A DNA stretch of 64,000 nt. It comes from Sphingomonas colocasiae (GTDB lineage Bacteria; Pseudomonadota; Alphaproteobacteria; Sphingomonadales; Sphingomonadaceae). Below, piece by piece: positions 34,684 through 43,224 of the stretch (positions are counted from its first letter, which is position 1; every line of letters starts with the position of its first letter). The notes under the pieces are model-generated. The model did not search any database and was not told where the DNA came from. It was given only the letters and a program-made list of their open reading frames with translations. Location: assembly GCF_019880585.1 (NCBI RefSeq), contig NZ_JAINVV010000008.1, positions 1 to 64,000 on the forward strand. Reading direction: 5' to 3'. The position numbers and the translations under genes were made by a program.

Positions 34684-35178
34684 TTACCGATCCCGCTTGC
34701 GCCAGGCATTGGCGGCGATCGCGCCGCCGCCCTTGATCTCGCGCATGGCGATCGTCGTCACGAAACGCTCGACGCCGGGCAGGCGCCATAATTCGGTGCG
34801 CAGCAGTTCGTCGAGATCGCCCATGTCGCGCGCGAGCACCTGCAATTGATAATCCGCGTCGCCGACGGTGGCATGGCACGCCATGACCATCGGGTGCGCG
34901 CGCACGGCATCCTCGAAGGCGAGATGGAGATCGAAGCGCACCATGACGCGCACGAAGGCGGTGGTACGCAGCCCCACCGCCGCCGGATCGACTGCGGCGT
35001 GATAGCCACGGATCACCTTCGCATCTTCCAGCGCCTGGACGCGCTTCCAGCAGGGCGATTTCGATATGCCGACGGCATCGGCAAGCGCCGCGAACGACAA
35101 TCGCGCGTCGCCCTCGAGCGCGCTCACAATCTCCCGATCGATGCGGTCGAGCGATGGGAGGGCGGATTCGGCCGGCAT
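34684..35178 (-). CDS. Lrp/AsnC-family regulator (KynR-like by position)
   Basis: A 164-residue protein. The HTH (about 10-58) has L-D-R-I-D-R-E-I-V-S-A-L-E-G-D-A-R-L-S-F-A-A-L-A. The C-terminal RAM domain (about 75-150) has V-M-A-C-H-A-T-V-G-D-A-D-Y-Q-L-Q-V. The gene is divergent from the tryptophan dioxygenase-like/kynureninase-like pair. In other proteobacteria an Lrp-type KynR activates kyn genes in response to kynurenine. That role is inferred from context. Confidence 0.85.
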   Translation of the reverse strand: MPAESALPSLDRIDREIVSALEGDARLSFAALADAVGISKSPCWKRVQALEDAKVIRGYHAAVDPAAVGLRTTAFVRVMVRFDLHLAFEDAVRAHPMVMACHATVGDADYQLQVLARDMGDLDELLRTELWRLPGVERFVTTIAMREIKGGGAIAANAWRKRDR

Positions 35179-35279
35179 CAGGAGGCGTCCTCAGTCGAGT
35201 GCTGCGGTGAACCGATATCCAAGTCCGGATTGCATGACAACCCGCGCACGACACATCAATCGTTCTCATATTCATCATA

Positions 35280-35299
35280 TTCGAGAAACGATTCTCGAA
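35280..35299. promoter_or_regulatory. perfect inverted repeat, candidate operator
   Basis: TTCGAGAA-ACGA-TTCTCGAA: 8-bp arms with a 4-bp spacer, midway between the divergent Lrp-type gene and the dioxygenase gene, about 100 bp from each start. It lies in an AT-richer stretch (TTCTCATATTCATCATAT). It is a likely binding site for the Lrp-type regulator. Confidence 0.5.
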
Positions 35300-35395
35300 A
35301 TCCGGTCACCCGAGCCCCCTAGATTAGGCACAATGTGCCACGCCCGAAATGTTAGGTTCGATCCATCGATACGGCCCTGCAAGGAGAGACAGGCA

Positions 35396-36145
35396 ATGGA
35401 CCGCGCCCGTTATCACGCGCTGTTGGGAGCGAGCGAAAAGCTCGACTATGAAATCTATATCTCGACTCAGGCGCTACTGTCCTGCCAGAAGCCGTTCGAC
35501 CAGCTCATCAATCACGATGAGCTCCAGTTCCAGATCGTTCACCAGGTCGAGGAACTCTGGATGAAGCTGATGGCGCACACGCTGCTTGAAGTGGACGACT
35601 ATATGGTTGCGGGCAACGCGCATCGCGTCGCCGGCCTGCTCGGCCGTTGCCATCGCATCATGCGGCTGATGATCTCGCAGCTCGATCTGCTCGAGACCAT
35701 GTCACCCAAGGAATATCAGCAGATCCGTTTGCAGCTCGGCAACGGCAGCGGGCAGGAATCGCCGGGCTTCCGTGTGCTTCTCCAGATGATCCCGGAACTC
35801 TGGCGCAGCTTCGAGAAGCGCTATCTGATCGACGCGGGACGTACCGTGCGCTCGATCTACGACCAGGACTATGCGCATGACGACGCCTATGTCGTCGCCG
35901 AGGCCCTGATCGAACTGGACGAACAGTTCGGCAAGTTCCGCTCTCACCATATCTTCCTGATCCACCGTTCGATCGGCATGGGATCGGCATCGCTCAAGGG
36001 CCGCTCGGTCGATCTGCTCCAGGCCGGCGCGCGGCACCGCTTCTTCCCCGAACTGTGGGATGTGCGCGTCGCCATGACCGACGATTGGGGCGGGCAATAT
36101 GGCCGCGTTCGCGACAGCATATCCGTAACCGGTGAAGCAGCATGA
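35396..36145 (+). CDS. kynA: tryptophan 2,3-dioxygenase family protein
   Basis: A 249-residue protein starts at ATG 35396 behind AAGGAGAG. The heme-dioxygenase family opens TDO rings to N-formylkynurenine. Shared features are L-Q-F-Q-I-V-H-Q-V-E-E-L-W-M-K-L (about 40-57), L-R-L-L/M-I-S-Q-L-D-L-L-E-T-M, and a heme-ligand region R-S-H-H-I-F-L-I-H-R-S-I-G-M-G. A late F-F-P-E-L-W-D-V-R follows. The G-T-G-G-S substrate loop of classical enzymes is replaced by G-S-A-S-L-K-G-R. It is short for TDO (about 270-290), so it may act on a modified tryptophan. Overlaps the next gene by 4 bp. Confidence 0.8.
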   Translation: MDRARYHALLGASEKLDYEIYISTQALLSCQKPFDQLINHDELQFQIVHQVEELWMKLMAHTLLEVDDYMVAGNAHRVAGLLGRCHRIMRLMISQLDLLETMSPKEYQQIRLQLGNGSGQESPGFRVLLQMIPELWRSFEKRYLIDAGRTVRSIYDQDYAHDDAYVVAEALIELDEQFGKFRSHHIFLIHRSIGMGSASLKGRSVDLLQAGARHRFFPELWDVRVAMTDDWGGQYGRVRDSISVTGEAA

Positions 36146-37302
36146 GCGCGCATCGCGCGCTGTTCCTGGTCCCGGGCGAAGGCCCCTATCTGCTCAGCCA
36201 TTCGGTCGGCTGCCTGCCGCGCGCCGCGCGCGCCCGGCTCGACGACGACATGCTGACGCCCTGGGCCGAACTGGGATCGGACGGCTGGGGCAACTGGCTG
36301 GGCGTGATCGATCGCTTCCGGGGCGCCGCATCCGGCCTGCTTGGCGTCGAGCCCGAGGAGATCTGCCCGCAGCCCACCGTCTCCTCCGCGCTGTTCAACC
36401 TGCTTTCCGGCCTCAAGCGCGAACCCGGCCGCGACGTCCTGCTCGCATCGGCGCATGCCTTTTCATCGCTGGTGTTCGCGATGGAGCGGCTTCAGCGACT
36501 CGGCTATCGCCTCGAGCTCTTGCCCGAGGATGTCGACCCCGGCGATCCGCAGAGCTGGATCGACGCGATCGACGAGCGCGTCGCGGCGGTGGTTCCGATG
36601 CATGTCCATTCGAACAGCGGCGTGATCTCGCCGATCGTCGAGATCGCGACGGCCGCGCGGCGACACGGGGTATTCTCGATCGTCGATGCCGCGCAGTCGG
36701 TCGGCATCCTGCCGGTCACGCCCCGCGCCTGGGGCGTCGATGCCGTGCTCGGCACTTCGGTCAAATGGCTGTGCGGCGGCCCCGGCGCGCCCTTCCTGTG
36801 GATCCGGCGCGAACTGGTCGCGGAAATCGAGCCGATCGATGTGGGCTGGTTCTCGCATGAAAATCCGTTCGCCTTCGACGTCCGCGACTTCCGCTACGCC
36901 GGCGATGCGCGGCGCTTCTGGGGCGGCACGCCCACGATCGCGCCCTTCTCGCTCGCAACCACGGGCATCGAGACGATCGCATCGATCGGCGTCGACGCCG
37001 CGCTCGAATGGAATCGCACGCTCATCGCGCATCTCGAAGTCGCGGCGGATTGCCGCTTCGACATGACCCGCCAGGGCGGCACATTGTGCCTGACAGCCGA
37101 GGATATCGAGGGCCTCGCCACGGCGCTCGGCGATGCGGGCTGTCGCTTCGACAGGCGCGGAGATGTGGTGCGCGCATCGTTCCATGTCTGGAACAGCATC
37201 GAGGATGCAGAACTGGTGGGCGGCATCCTGCGCGACTTTCCGGCGCGTCAGATCGGCGCGGATCGGCCCGATCAGCGCAAACCGCTGGGCCGCGCCGCAT
37301 AA
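36142..37302 (+). CDS. kynU: kynureninase-like PLP enzyme
   Basis: A 386-residue fold-type I PLP enzyme of the class V aminotransferase/kynureninase group. Features are S-H-S-V-G-C-L-P near the start, V-P-M-H-V-H-S-N-S-G, the cofactor Asp in I-V-D-A-A-Q-S-V-G, and the Schiff-base Lys in G-T-S-V-K-W-L-C-G-G-P-G. Kynureninase yields anthranilate and alanine from kynurenine. It overlaps the dioxygenase gene (ATGA), so the two act in one path. Length is a little below classical KynU (about 410-420). No formamidase gene is nearby. Confidence 0.8.
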   Translation: MSAHRALFLVPGEGPYLLSHSVGCLPRAARARLDDDMLTPWAELGSDGWGNWLGVIDRFRGAASGLLGVEPEEICPQPTVSSALFNLLSGLKREPGRDVLLASAHAFSSLVFAMERLQRLGYRLELLPEDVDPGDPQSWIDAIDERVAAVVPMHVHSNSGVISPIVEIATAARRHGVFSIVDAAQSVGILPVTPRAWGVDAVLGTSVKWLCGGPGAPFLWIRRELVAEIEPIDVGWFSHENPFAFDVRDFRYAGDARRFWGGTPTIAPFSLATTGIETIASIGVDAALEWNRTLIAHLEVAADCRFDMTRQGGTLCLTAEDIEGLATALGDAGCRFDRRGDVVRASFHVWNSIEDAELVGGILRDFPARQIGADRPDQRKPLGRAA

Positions 37303-37320
37303 CAGGCGGTCACGCCCCGC

Positions 37321-38769
37321 TCAGGCGGCGGCAGGCATCGTCGTCCAGCCGAGCGCGGGGATGGTGATCGAACGCTTGCCCGACATGTCGACGCGCGTAA
37401 CGAGGATCTGGCGCTCCTCGATATAATTGATCACACGCTGGGCGCGGCGCAGCGAGGTGGTGCCGTAGACGCGCGCGAGCTCCTCGTCGCTGGGGCACGG
37501 TTCGCCATCGCGCGCGGCGCGGGCGATGCGCAGATAAGCGCCGAGCATGTCGTCGGGCAGCCCGTGCGCCACCGCGATCGCGGGCGCCCATTCCTCGTCC
37601 ATATCCTCGAACACGCCGGCGCGCGCGGCGCCCAGGCGCCGGGCAAAGGCCGATGCGTCGAGCGGCGGCCGGTGCACGCCCATCATCCGGCAACGCACCT
37701 GGAAATCCTGGAACAGCAGGGCAGCCGATCGCGATGACGAGTCCGGATCCTCGACGAGCGCGCGCAATGCCTCCGCGACCACCGGGCCGGGGTCGATCGC
37801 GGGTGCCGCCGGGCGCTCGGGCGGGGGCGCGGTGCTGACTTCGATGGTGTGCAGCACATCCTCGACCGGCGGTGGCTTGGGCGGCACATAGGTGACCGGT
37901 GCGGGGCCGGGCTCATCCAGTCCGTCGAGCAGGGTCTGGCGCATATCCTCGGCCGAAACCTGCGGCAGCGGCGTCAGCAGCGGGCCGGTGCCGCGCGCGG
38001 CGGTTTCGACGGGCCCGATGCGGATCGACACCGGCCGGCGCGAAATGGCGGGGCCAAGCGCAAGGAAATTGCCGCGCTGGAGATCGCGGATCGCATCGGC
38101 CTGGCGCCGTTCCATGCCGAGCAAGTCGGCGGCGCGCGCCATGTCGATGTCGAGAAAGGTGCGGCCCATCAGGAAGTTGGACGCCTCCGCCGCGACATTC
38201 TTGGCGAGCTTGGCCAGGCGCTGGGTCGCGATGATCCCGGCGAGCCCGCGCTTGCGCCCGCGGCACATCAGGTTGGTCATCGCCGAGAGCGACGCGCGCC
38301 GCACCTCCTCCGTCACCTCGACGGCGCCGGAGGGTGCGAACACCTGCGCCTCGTCCACCACCACCAGCGCGGGATACCAATGTTCGCGCGGCGCATCGAA
38401 CATGCCCGAAAGGAAAGCGGCCGCGCAGCGCATCTGCCCTTCGGCGTCGAGTCCCTCCAGGCTGAGCACGACCGAGGCGCGATGCTCGCGGCAGCGCGCG
38501 GCGAACTTGACGACTTCGTTGATCGAATAATCCGCGCCTTCGACGACGACATGGCCATAGGGACCGGACAAGGTCACGAAATCGCCCTCGGGATCGATGA
38601 TCACCTGCTGGACATGCTCGGCGCTGCGTTCGAGCAGACGGCGCAACAGGTGCGACTTGCCCGAGCCGGAATTGCCCTGGACGAGCAACCGCGTCGCCAA
38701 CAGCTCCTCGAGGTCGATCGAAGCGCCCTTGCCTGTCGTGTCCGTGCCTATATCGACTTGAATCGTCAT
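37321..38769 (-). CDS. HerA-like ATPase with C-terminal helical domain
   Basis: A 482-residue protein starts at ATG 38769. A HerA/DUF87 ATPase domain covers about 1-260: Walker A G-N-S-G-S-G-K-S (32-39), Walker B L-V-V-V-D-E-A-Q, and the sensor I-I-A-T-Q-R-L-A-K. A proline-rich linker (about 285-330) leads to a helical, winged-helix-like C-terminus. HerA proteins are hexameric DNA translocases; NurA or other nuclease partners are not encoded nearby. It is a stand-alone gene convergent with kynU. Function is unassigned. Confidence 0.8.
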   Translation of the reverse strand: MTIQVDIGTDTTGKGASIDLEELLATRLLVQGNSGSGKSHLLRRLLERSAEHVQQVIIDPEGDFVTLSGPYGHVVVEGADYSINEVVKFAARCREHRASVVLSLEGLDAEGQMRCAAAFLSGMFDAPREHWYPALVVVDEAQVFAPSGAVEVTEEVRRASLSAMTNLMCRGRKRGLAGIIATQRLAKLAKNVAAEASNFLMGRTFLDIDMARAADLLGMERRQADAIRDLQRGNFLALGPAISRRPVSIRIGPVETAARGTGPLLTPLPQVSAEDMRQTLLDGLDEPGPAPVTYVPPKPPPVEDVLHTIEVSTAPPPERPAAPAIDPGPVVAEALRALVEDPDSSSRSAALLFQDFQVRCRMMGVHRPPLDASAFARRLGAARAGVFEDMDEEWAPAIAVAHGLPDDMLGAYLRIARAARDGEPCPSDEELARVYGTTSLRRAQRVINYIEERQILVTRVDMSGKRSITIPALGWTTMPAAA

Positions 38770-38846
38770 CGCCGCCGTTTGGCCGAGATGCCACCGTTCC
38801 GGCAAGGGCCGGATGCGCCTTTCGTCGCGACTTGGCGAAATAGACT

Positions 38847-40076
38847 CTAGGGTGTGGCGCCTCCAGCCGCGTTCCAGCGCTTCATCGACCGCTTCAGCAC
38901 ATCGTGCGGCAGGCCGAAGACCTTGAATCCATCCGCCCCCGTCATGTCGCGCGCGGCGACCATCGCGTTGACCACGGCTTCCTCGGTCGCATCCACCGTC
39001 GCCTCGAACAGCGGCGTCAGTTCCTCATTCGAATACATCTCGACCTGGGCCTGGCCGCTCTGCACCGCTGGCACTTGCGGATTCGCGGTCGAGAAGGCGA
39101 CGAAGATATCGCCCGAGCCCGCGCTGGCGACCGAACCCAGCCGGCCGAGCCCGAGACCCGCGCGCTTCGAGATGCGCTTGAGCTGGTGCGGCAGCAGCGG
39201 CGCATCGGTTGCGACCACGATGATGATCGAGCCGTCGCGCGCCCGACCGACCGGAGCGGCTGCGGGCGCGCAGGCCCGGACGCCCTTGCCGTCGCCGCCC
39301 ACCTTGCAGGGCAGATAGCTGTCCGCCAGTTCCTTGCCGACCGGCGCCCCGCCGATCCGCAGGCTTTTGCGGTCGCCATAATTGCACTGCACCAGCACGC
39401 CGACGGTGTAGCTTTTCCCGCCCTGCTTCACGATGCGCGACGAGGTGCCGATGCCGCCCTTGAACATGTTGCAGATCATGCCGGTGCCGCCACCGACCGC
39501 GCCTTCCGTCACCGGGCCGCTCCGCGCGGAATCCAGCGCCTGGCGGACATGCTCAGGCTTCACATGGAAACCGTTGATGTCGTTGAGCACGCCATCAAAG
39601 GTTTCCGCGACCAGCGGCACGAACCAGCGCGCGTTCCAGCCCTTGTCGACCATCCAGCCCACGGCGGTGTCGCGCGCGATGCCGACGCTGTGCGTGTTGG
39701 TGATCAGGATCGGCCCGTCGAGCAGGCCGCGCTCCTCCAGCCAGACGGTGCCGGTCATTTCGCCCGCGCCGTTGAGCGTCGACCAGCCGGCGAAAACCGG
39801 CGTCGTCGACTGGCGCCCGCGCGGGATCACCGCGGTCACGCCGGTGCGCACCGGGCCTTGGCCGACCTTCGTCGCGCCCTCGCCCGAAATCAGCGTGGTA
39901 TGGCCAACCTCGACGCCGGCGACATCGGTGATCGCGTTGAGCGGTCCGGTCTCGCCGTGGAAGGGAACGCCGAGGTCGCGCGCGCGCTCGGGCGCGGTCT
40001 GGGCGCCGGCCATGCCGGTGAAGCCGCCTGCCAGGGCGAGCACGGCGAGCGCCGCACGGACTGTTCGATTGGTCAT
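38847..40076 (-). CDS. P1-family (DmpA-like) aminopeptidase
   Basis: A 409-residue secreted protein starts at ATG 40076 behind GGGGGATAT, with a signal peptide ending A-G-A-Q. P1/DmpA features follow: A-I-T-D-V-A-G-V-E-V-G-H-T-T-L, G-T-S-S-R-I-V, V-Q-C-N-Y-G-D-R, and the autocleavage site before Ser in R-D-G-S-I-I-I-V-V-A-T-D-A-P-L-L. The family self-processes to two chains and hydrolyses N-terminal L- or D-amino acids and beta-peptides. It is exported, likely periplasmic. Divergent from a LysR regulator. Confidence 0.9.
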   Translation of the reverse strand: MTNRTVRAALAVLALAGGFTGMAGAQTAPERARDLGVPFHGETGPLNAITDVAGVEVGHTTLISGEGATKVGQGPVRTGVTAVIPRGRQSTTPVFAGWSTLNGAGEMTGTVWLEERGLLDGPILITNTHSVGIARDTAVGWMVDKGWNARWFVPLVAETFDGVLNDINGFHVKPEHVRQALDSARSGPVTEGAVGGGTGMICNMFKGGIGTSSRIVKQGGKSYTVGVLVQCNYGDRKSLRIGGAPVGKELADSYLPCKVGGDGKGVRACAPAAAPVGRARDGSIIIVVATDAPLLPHQLKRISKRAGLGLGRLGSVASAGSGDIFVAFSTANPQVPAVQSGQAQVEMYSNEELTPLFEATVDATEEAVVNAMVAARDMTGADGFKVFGLPHDVLKRSMKRWNAAGGATP

Positions 40077-40212
40077 ATATCCCCCGGCCGATGAAATAGC
40101 GGCTGATTGTCGCGACGGCGGCGCAAACCGCAAGGTGCGAAGCGCCGACCGGCGTTGCCCCCAGCGCACCAAGACGGCTTGTATTCGTGGCGATGGTCAA
40201 CATAATCGCCCG

Positions 40213-41175
40213 ATGCCGAAACCGACCGATAATGCCCCATCATCGCCCGATGCCAGCGATGCGCGGCACACGCCGATCCCGCCTTTCGCGGCGTTGCGCG
40301 CGTTCGAGGCGGTCGGCCGCGAAGGCGGCATCCGCAAGGCGGCGGCGGCGCTCAATCTCGACCATGCCGTGGTCAGCCGCCATATCCGGCTGCTCGAGGA
40401 ATGGATGGGCATCGGCCTGTTCCACCGTGACGGCGGACGGTTGCGACTGACCGAGGCGGGCGGACGTTTCCATGCGCGGATCTCCGGGGCGATCGCCGAG
40501 ATCGCGCACGCGACGACCGATGCGATGGACAATGACGGCCATCGTGGACGCAGTCTCAAACTCTGGTGCGTGCCGGGCTTCGCCGCGCAATGGCTGACCG
40601 ACCAGATCGCCGATTTCGAAGCACTCCATCCCGATCATCGCGTCGAATTGCGCCCGACCGATGCCGCGGCCGACCTGCTCGCGCGCGAAGCTGATATCGA
40701 TATCCGCTTCTATGGCGACGACTGGCCGCCCAGCCCCGGCGGCAAGGGGCTGCGCTTCGTGGCGCTGGCGCGGCCGTCGATCATGGCGGTCGCCAATCCA
40801 GAGATGGCGGCGCGGCTGGCGCAGGCCTCGCCCGCCGACCTGCTCGACGCGCCCCTGCTGCACGAGGAGCATGACGAACAATGGCGCGCCTGGCTGCGGC
40901 TGAACGGCGTCGCGCCCGCCGGCCGGATCGCGGGTCCGCTGCTCTGGCACGCGCACCTTGCGATCGCCGCCGCGCGGCGCGGGCGCGGCGTGGCGCTGGC
41001 GAGCGACTATCTGGTCGCCCGCGATCTCAAACAGGGCACGCTGGTCGAAGTGCGGATGCCCGGCACGCGCCAGGTGGAGCTGGGCACCTATGCCTTCGTC
41101 ACGCGCGAGGACCGCTGGTCCTCACCCGCGATCACCGCGCTCCGCCGCTTCCTGCTCGCGCGCGCGGCGGGATAG
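40213..41175 (+). CDS. LysR-family regulator, GcvA-like
   Basis: A 320-residue protein. The HTH (about 25-85) has F-A-A-L-R-A-F-E-A-V-G-R-E-G-G-I-R-K-A-A-A-A-L-N-L-D-H-A-V-V-S-R. The effector domain is of the GcvA type (L-W-C-V-P-G-F-A-A-Q-W-L-T-D-Q; D-I-D-I-R-F-Y-G-D-D-W). The GcvA group often controls beta-lactamases or amino-acid genes. It is divergent from the P1 peptidase gene, the likely target. The ATG at 40213 gives 24 residues before the HTH. Confidence 0.85.
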   Translation: MPKPTDNAPSSPDASDARHTPIPPFAALRAFEAVGREGGIRKAAAALNLDHAVVSRHIRLLEEWMGIGLFHRDGGRLRLTEAGGRFHARISGAIAEIAHATTDAMDNDGHRGRSLKLWCVPGFAAQWLTDQIADFEALHPDHRVELRPTDAAADLLAREADIDIRFYGDDWPPSPGGKGLRFVALARPSIMAVANPEMAARLAQASPADLLDAPLLHEEHDEQWRAWLRLNGVAPAGRIAGPLLWHAHLAIAAARRGRGVALASDYLVARDLKQGTLVEVRMPGTRQVELGTYAFVTREDRWSSPAITALRRFLLARAAG

Positions 41176-41230
41176 GCGAAACGATCGGATGCTCAAGCCC
41201 TTCTAGCTCGACGCACCTTACCCCTCCATG

Positions 41231-41309
41231 GTCATTGCGAGGAGCGTAGCGACGAAGCAATCCAATGCCGGACGCATCTCTGGATTGCTTCGCTTCGCTC
41301 GCAATGACG
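41231..41309. repeat. REP pair, second family
   Basis: The left unit (gtcattgcgaggagcgtagc..., 41231-41264) and right unit (tggattgcttcgct...gcaatgac, 41281-41308) form an inverted pair with a 16-bp spacer. This is a different sequence family from the REP pairs at 12351 and 16391. It lies between the convergent LysR and aminotransferase genes. Confidence 0.8.
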
Positions 41310-41354
41310 GGGGTGGCCGGAACGACGCTCAAGATGGCTCGGATGATGCTTACT

Positions 41355-42674
41355 TCAATCCACCGCGCGCAGGGCGGTGCCGATCCGTTCGACGATCTCG
41401 TCGATCTGCGCCTCGCTGATGATGAGCGGCGGCGACAGCGCGATGATGTCGCCCGTCACGCGGATCAGCAGGCCGTCGTCGAAGCAGCGCTGAAAGACAT
41501 CGAATGCCCGCCGCCCCGGCGAGTCCGCTCTGGGCGTCAGTTCGATGCCCGCGATCAGGCCGAGATTGCGGACATCGACGACATGGCGCTCGCCCTTCAG
41601 CCCGTGCACCGCCGCCTCCCAATAGGCGTTGAGATCGGCGGCGCGCGCGAACAGCCCGTCCTCGGCATAGACACCAAGTGTGGCGAGGCCGGCCGCGGCG
41701 GCAAGCGGATGGCCCGAATAGGTATAGCCGTGGAAGAATTCGATGCCGCGCGGCGCGCCTTCGACGATGCGATCATGCACAGCACGGCTGGCGGCGACCG
41801 CGCCCATCGGCACCGCGGCGTTGGTCAGCCCCTTGGCCATCGTGACGATATCGGGAGTGATGCCGAAATAATGCGCGGCGGTGGGCGCGCCCAGCCGACC
41901 GAAGGCAGTGATCACCTCGTCGAAGATCAGCAATATGCCGTGGCGCGCCGTGATCTCGCGCAGGCGCTCGAGATAGCCGCGCGGGGGAACGAGCACGCCG
42001 GTGGAACAGGCGACCGGTTCGACGATCACGGCGGCGATCGTCTCCGGCCCATGCAGCGCGACCAGCCGTTCGAGCTCGCCCGCCATGTCCTCGTTGGTGT
42101 CGGGCTGCCCGCGCGTGAACGCCGCCTCCGCGCGATAGGTGGCGGAGAGATGGTCGACGCCCCAGATCTGCGCGCCGAAACTGCGGCGATTGCCGCCGAT
42201 CCCGCCGACCGAGGTGCCGCCCATGTTGGTGCCGTGATAGCCGCGCTCGCGCCCGATCAGCCGCGTGCGTGCGCCCTCGCCATTGGCGCGGTGATAGGCG
42301 AGCGCCATCTTGAGCGACGTATCCGCCGCTTCCGACCCCGAATTGGTGAAGAAGATGCGATCGAGCCCGGCCGGCATCATGTCGGCCAGCGCGCTTGCCA
42401 GCTCGAACGCCTTGGGATGGCCGAGCTGGAAGGTCGGCGCGAAATCGAGTTCGGCGGCCTGTTCGCGGATCGCCTCGACGATCGCCCGTCGGCCATGGCC
42501 GGCATTGACGCACCAGAGTCCCGCGGTCGAGTCGAGTACGGGCCGCCCCTCCGGCGTGCGGTAATACATGCCCTCCGCCGAGGCGAACATGCGCGGCCGT
42601 GCCTTGAACCCGCGATTGTCGGTGAAAGGCATCCAGAAGGCGGACAGATCGCCACCGGCCTGTTCGGGATTCAT
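41355..42674 (-). CDS. class III aminotransferase (omega-amino acid:pyruvate type)
   Basis: A 439-residue PLP enzyme starts at ATG 42674 behind AAGGAGGA. Features: W-M-P-F-T-D-N-R-G-F near the start, F-F-T-N-S-G-S-E-A-A-D-T, Y-H-G-T-N, I-F-D-E-V-I-T-A-F-G-R, the Schiff-base Lys in M-A-K-G-L-T-N-A, and T-Y-S-G-H-P-L. These match beta-alanine/omega-amino acid:pyruvate transaminases, which move terminal amino groups to pyruvate. No pathway partner (such as a semialdehyde dehydrogenase) is adjacent. Exact substrate uncertain. Confidence 0.9.
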   Translation of the reverse strand: MNPEQAGGDLSAFWMPFTDNRGFKARPRMFASAEGMYYRTPEGRPVLDSTAGLWCVNAGHGRRAIVEAIREQAAELDFAPTFQLGHPKAFELASALADMMPAGLDRIFFTNSGSEAADTSLKMALAYHRANGEGARTRLIGRERGYHGTNMGGTSVGGIGGNRRSFGAQIWGVDHLSATYRAEAAFTRGQPDTNEDMAGELERLVALHGPETIAAVIVEPVACSTGVLVPPRGYLERLREITARHGILLIFDEVITAFGRLGAPTAAHYFGITPDIVTMAKGLTNAAVPMGAVAASRAVHDRIVEGAPRGIEFFHGYTYSGHPLAAAAGLATLGVYAEDGLFARAADLNAYWEAAVHGLKGERHVVDVRNLGLIAGIELTPRADSPGRRAFDVFQRCFDDGLLIRVTGDIIALSPPLIISEAQIDEIVERIGTALRAVD

Positions 42675-42805
42675 GGGGCTCGCATCCTCCTTTGTCGCCA
42701 GCGCTCTGGCTCGCGCTGAATGTCGCGCCAAGGATAGCGGAGGGCAAGGTGCCAAGCTCGCCGCATCGTTGCCCTGCGGGCAACACCGTGCCTGCTGATG
42801 CCGGC

Positions 42806-43174
42806 CTATTCGATCGCGTCGACGCGATCGGGATAGAAGGCCAGCCGGTCCCGGATTTCGGCGACGGCCGGGTGCGGATGCTCATAGCTCCACACCGCGT
42901 TCCGCGAACGATCGCCGCCGATGGGAATGCTGAAATAGGATGCCTCGCCCTTGTACGGGCAATAGGTCGCGTGCCCGGTCCGTTCGAGCAGGGCCATGTC
43001 GACATCGGCGCGCGGGATGTAATGGACGGGCGGATAGCAGGCTTCACGCAGCGTCAGCGCGCGCCGCGTATCCGCGACGATCCGCCCCGCGACGGTGACG
43101 ACGACGCGCCCGGGATGCGCCTCGATCGTGATGGGATGATCCGGACCGGGGATCAGGACAGGCTTGTCGGTCAT
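42806..43174 (-). CDS. DUF427 protein
   Basis: A 122-residue protein starts at ATG 43174 behind GAGGGAG. DUF427 marks are R-R-A-L-T-L-R-E-A, Y-Y/P-V-H-Y-I-P-R-A-D-V-D, H-A-T-Y-C-P-Y-K-G-E-A-S-Y-F, and W-S-Y-E-H-P. The family is a small beta-fold of unknown biochemistry, common in actinobacteria and proteobacteria. Nothing in its neighbourhood gives a role. Confidence 0.9.
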   Translation of the reverse strand: MTDKPVLIPGPDHPITIEAHPGRVVVTVAGRIVADTRRALTLREACYPPVHYIPRADVDMALLERTGHATYCPYKGEASYFSIPIGGDRSRNAVWSYEHPHPAVAEIRDRLAFYPDRVDAIE

Positions 43175-43224
43175 GACGCGGCTCCCTCGATTTTCATCAA
43201 GATAGGGAGCCGGCCACGCCGCTT

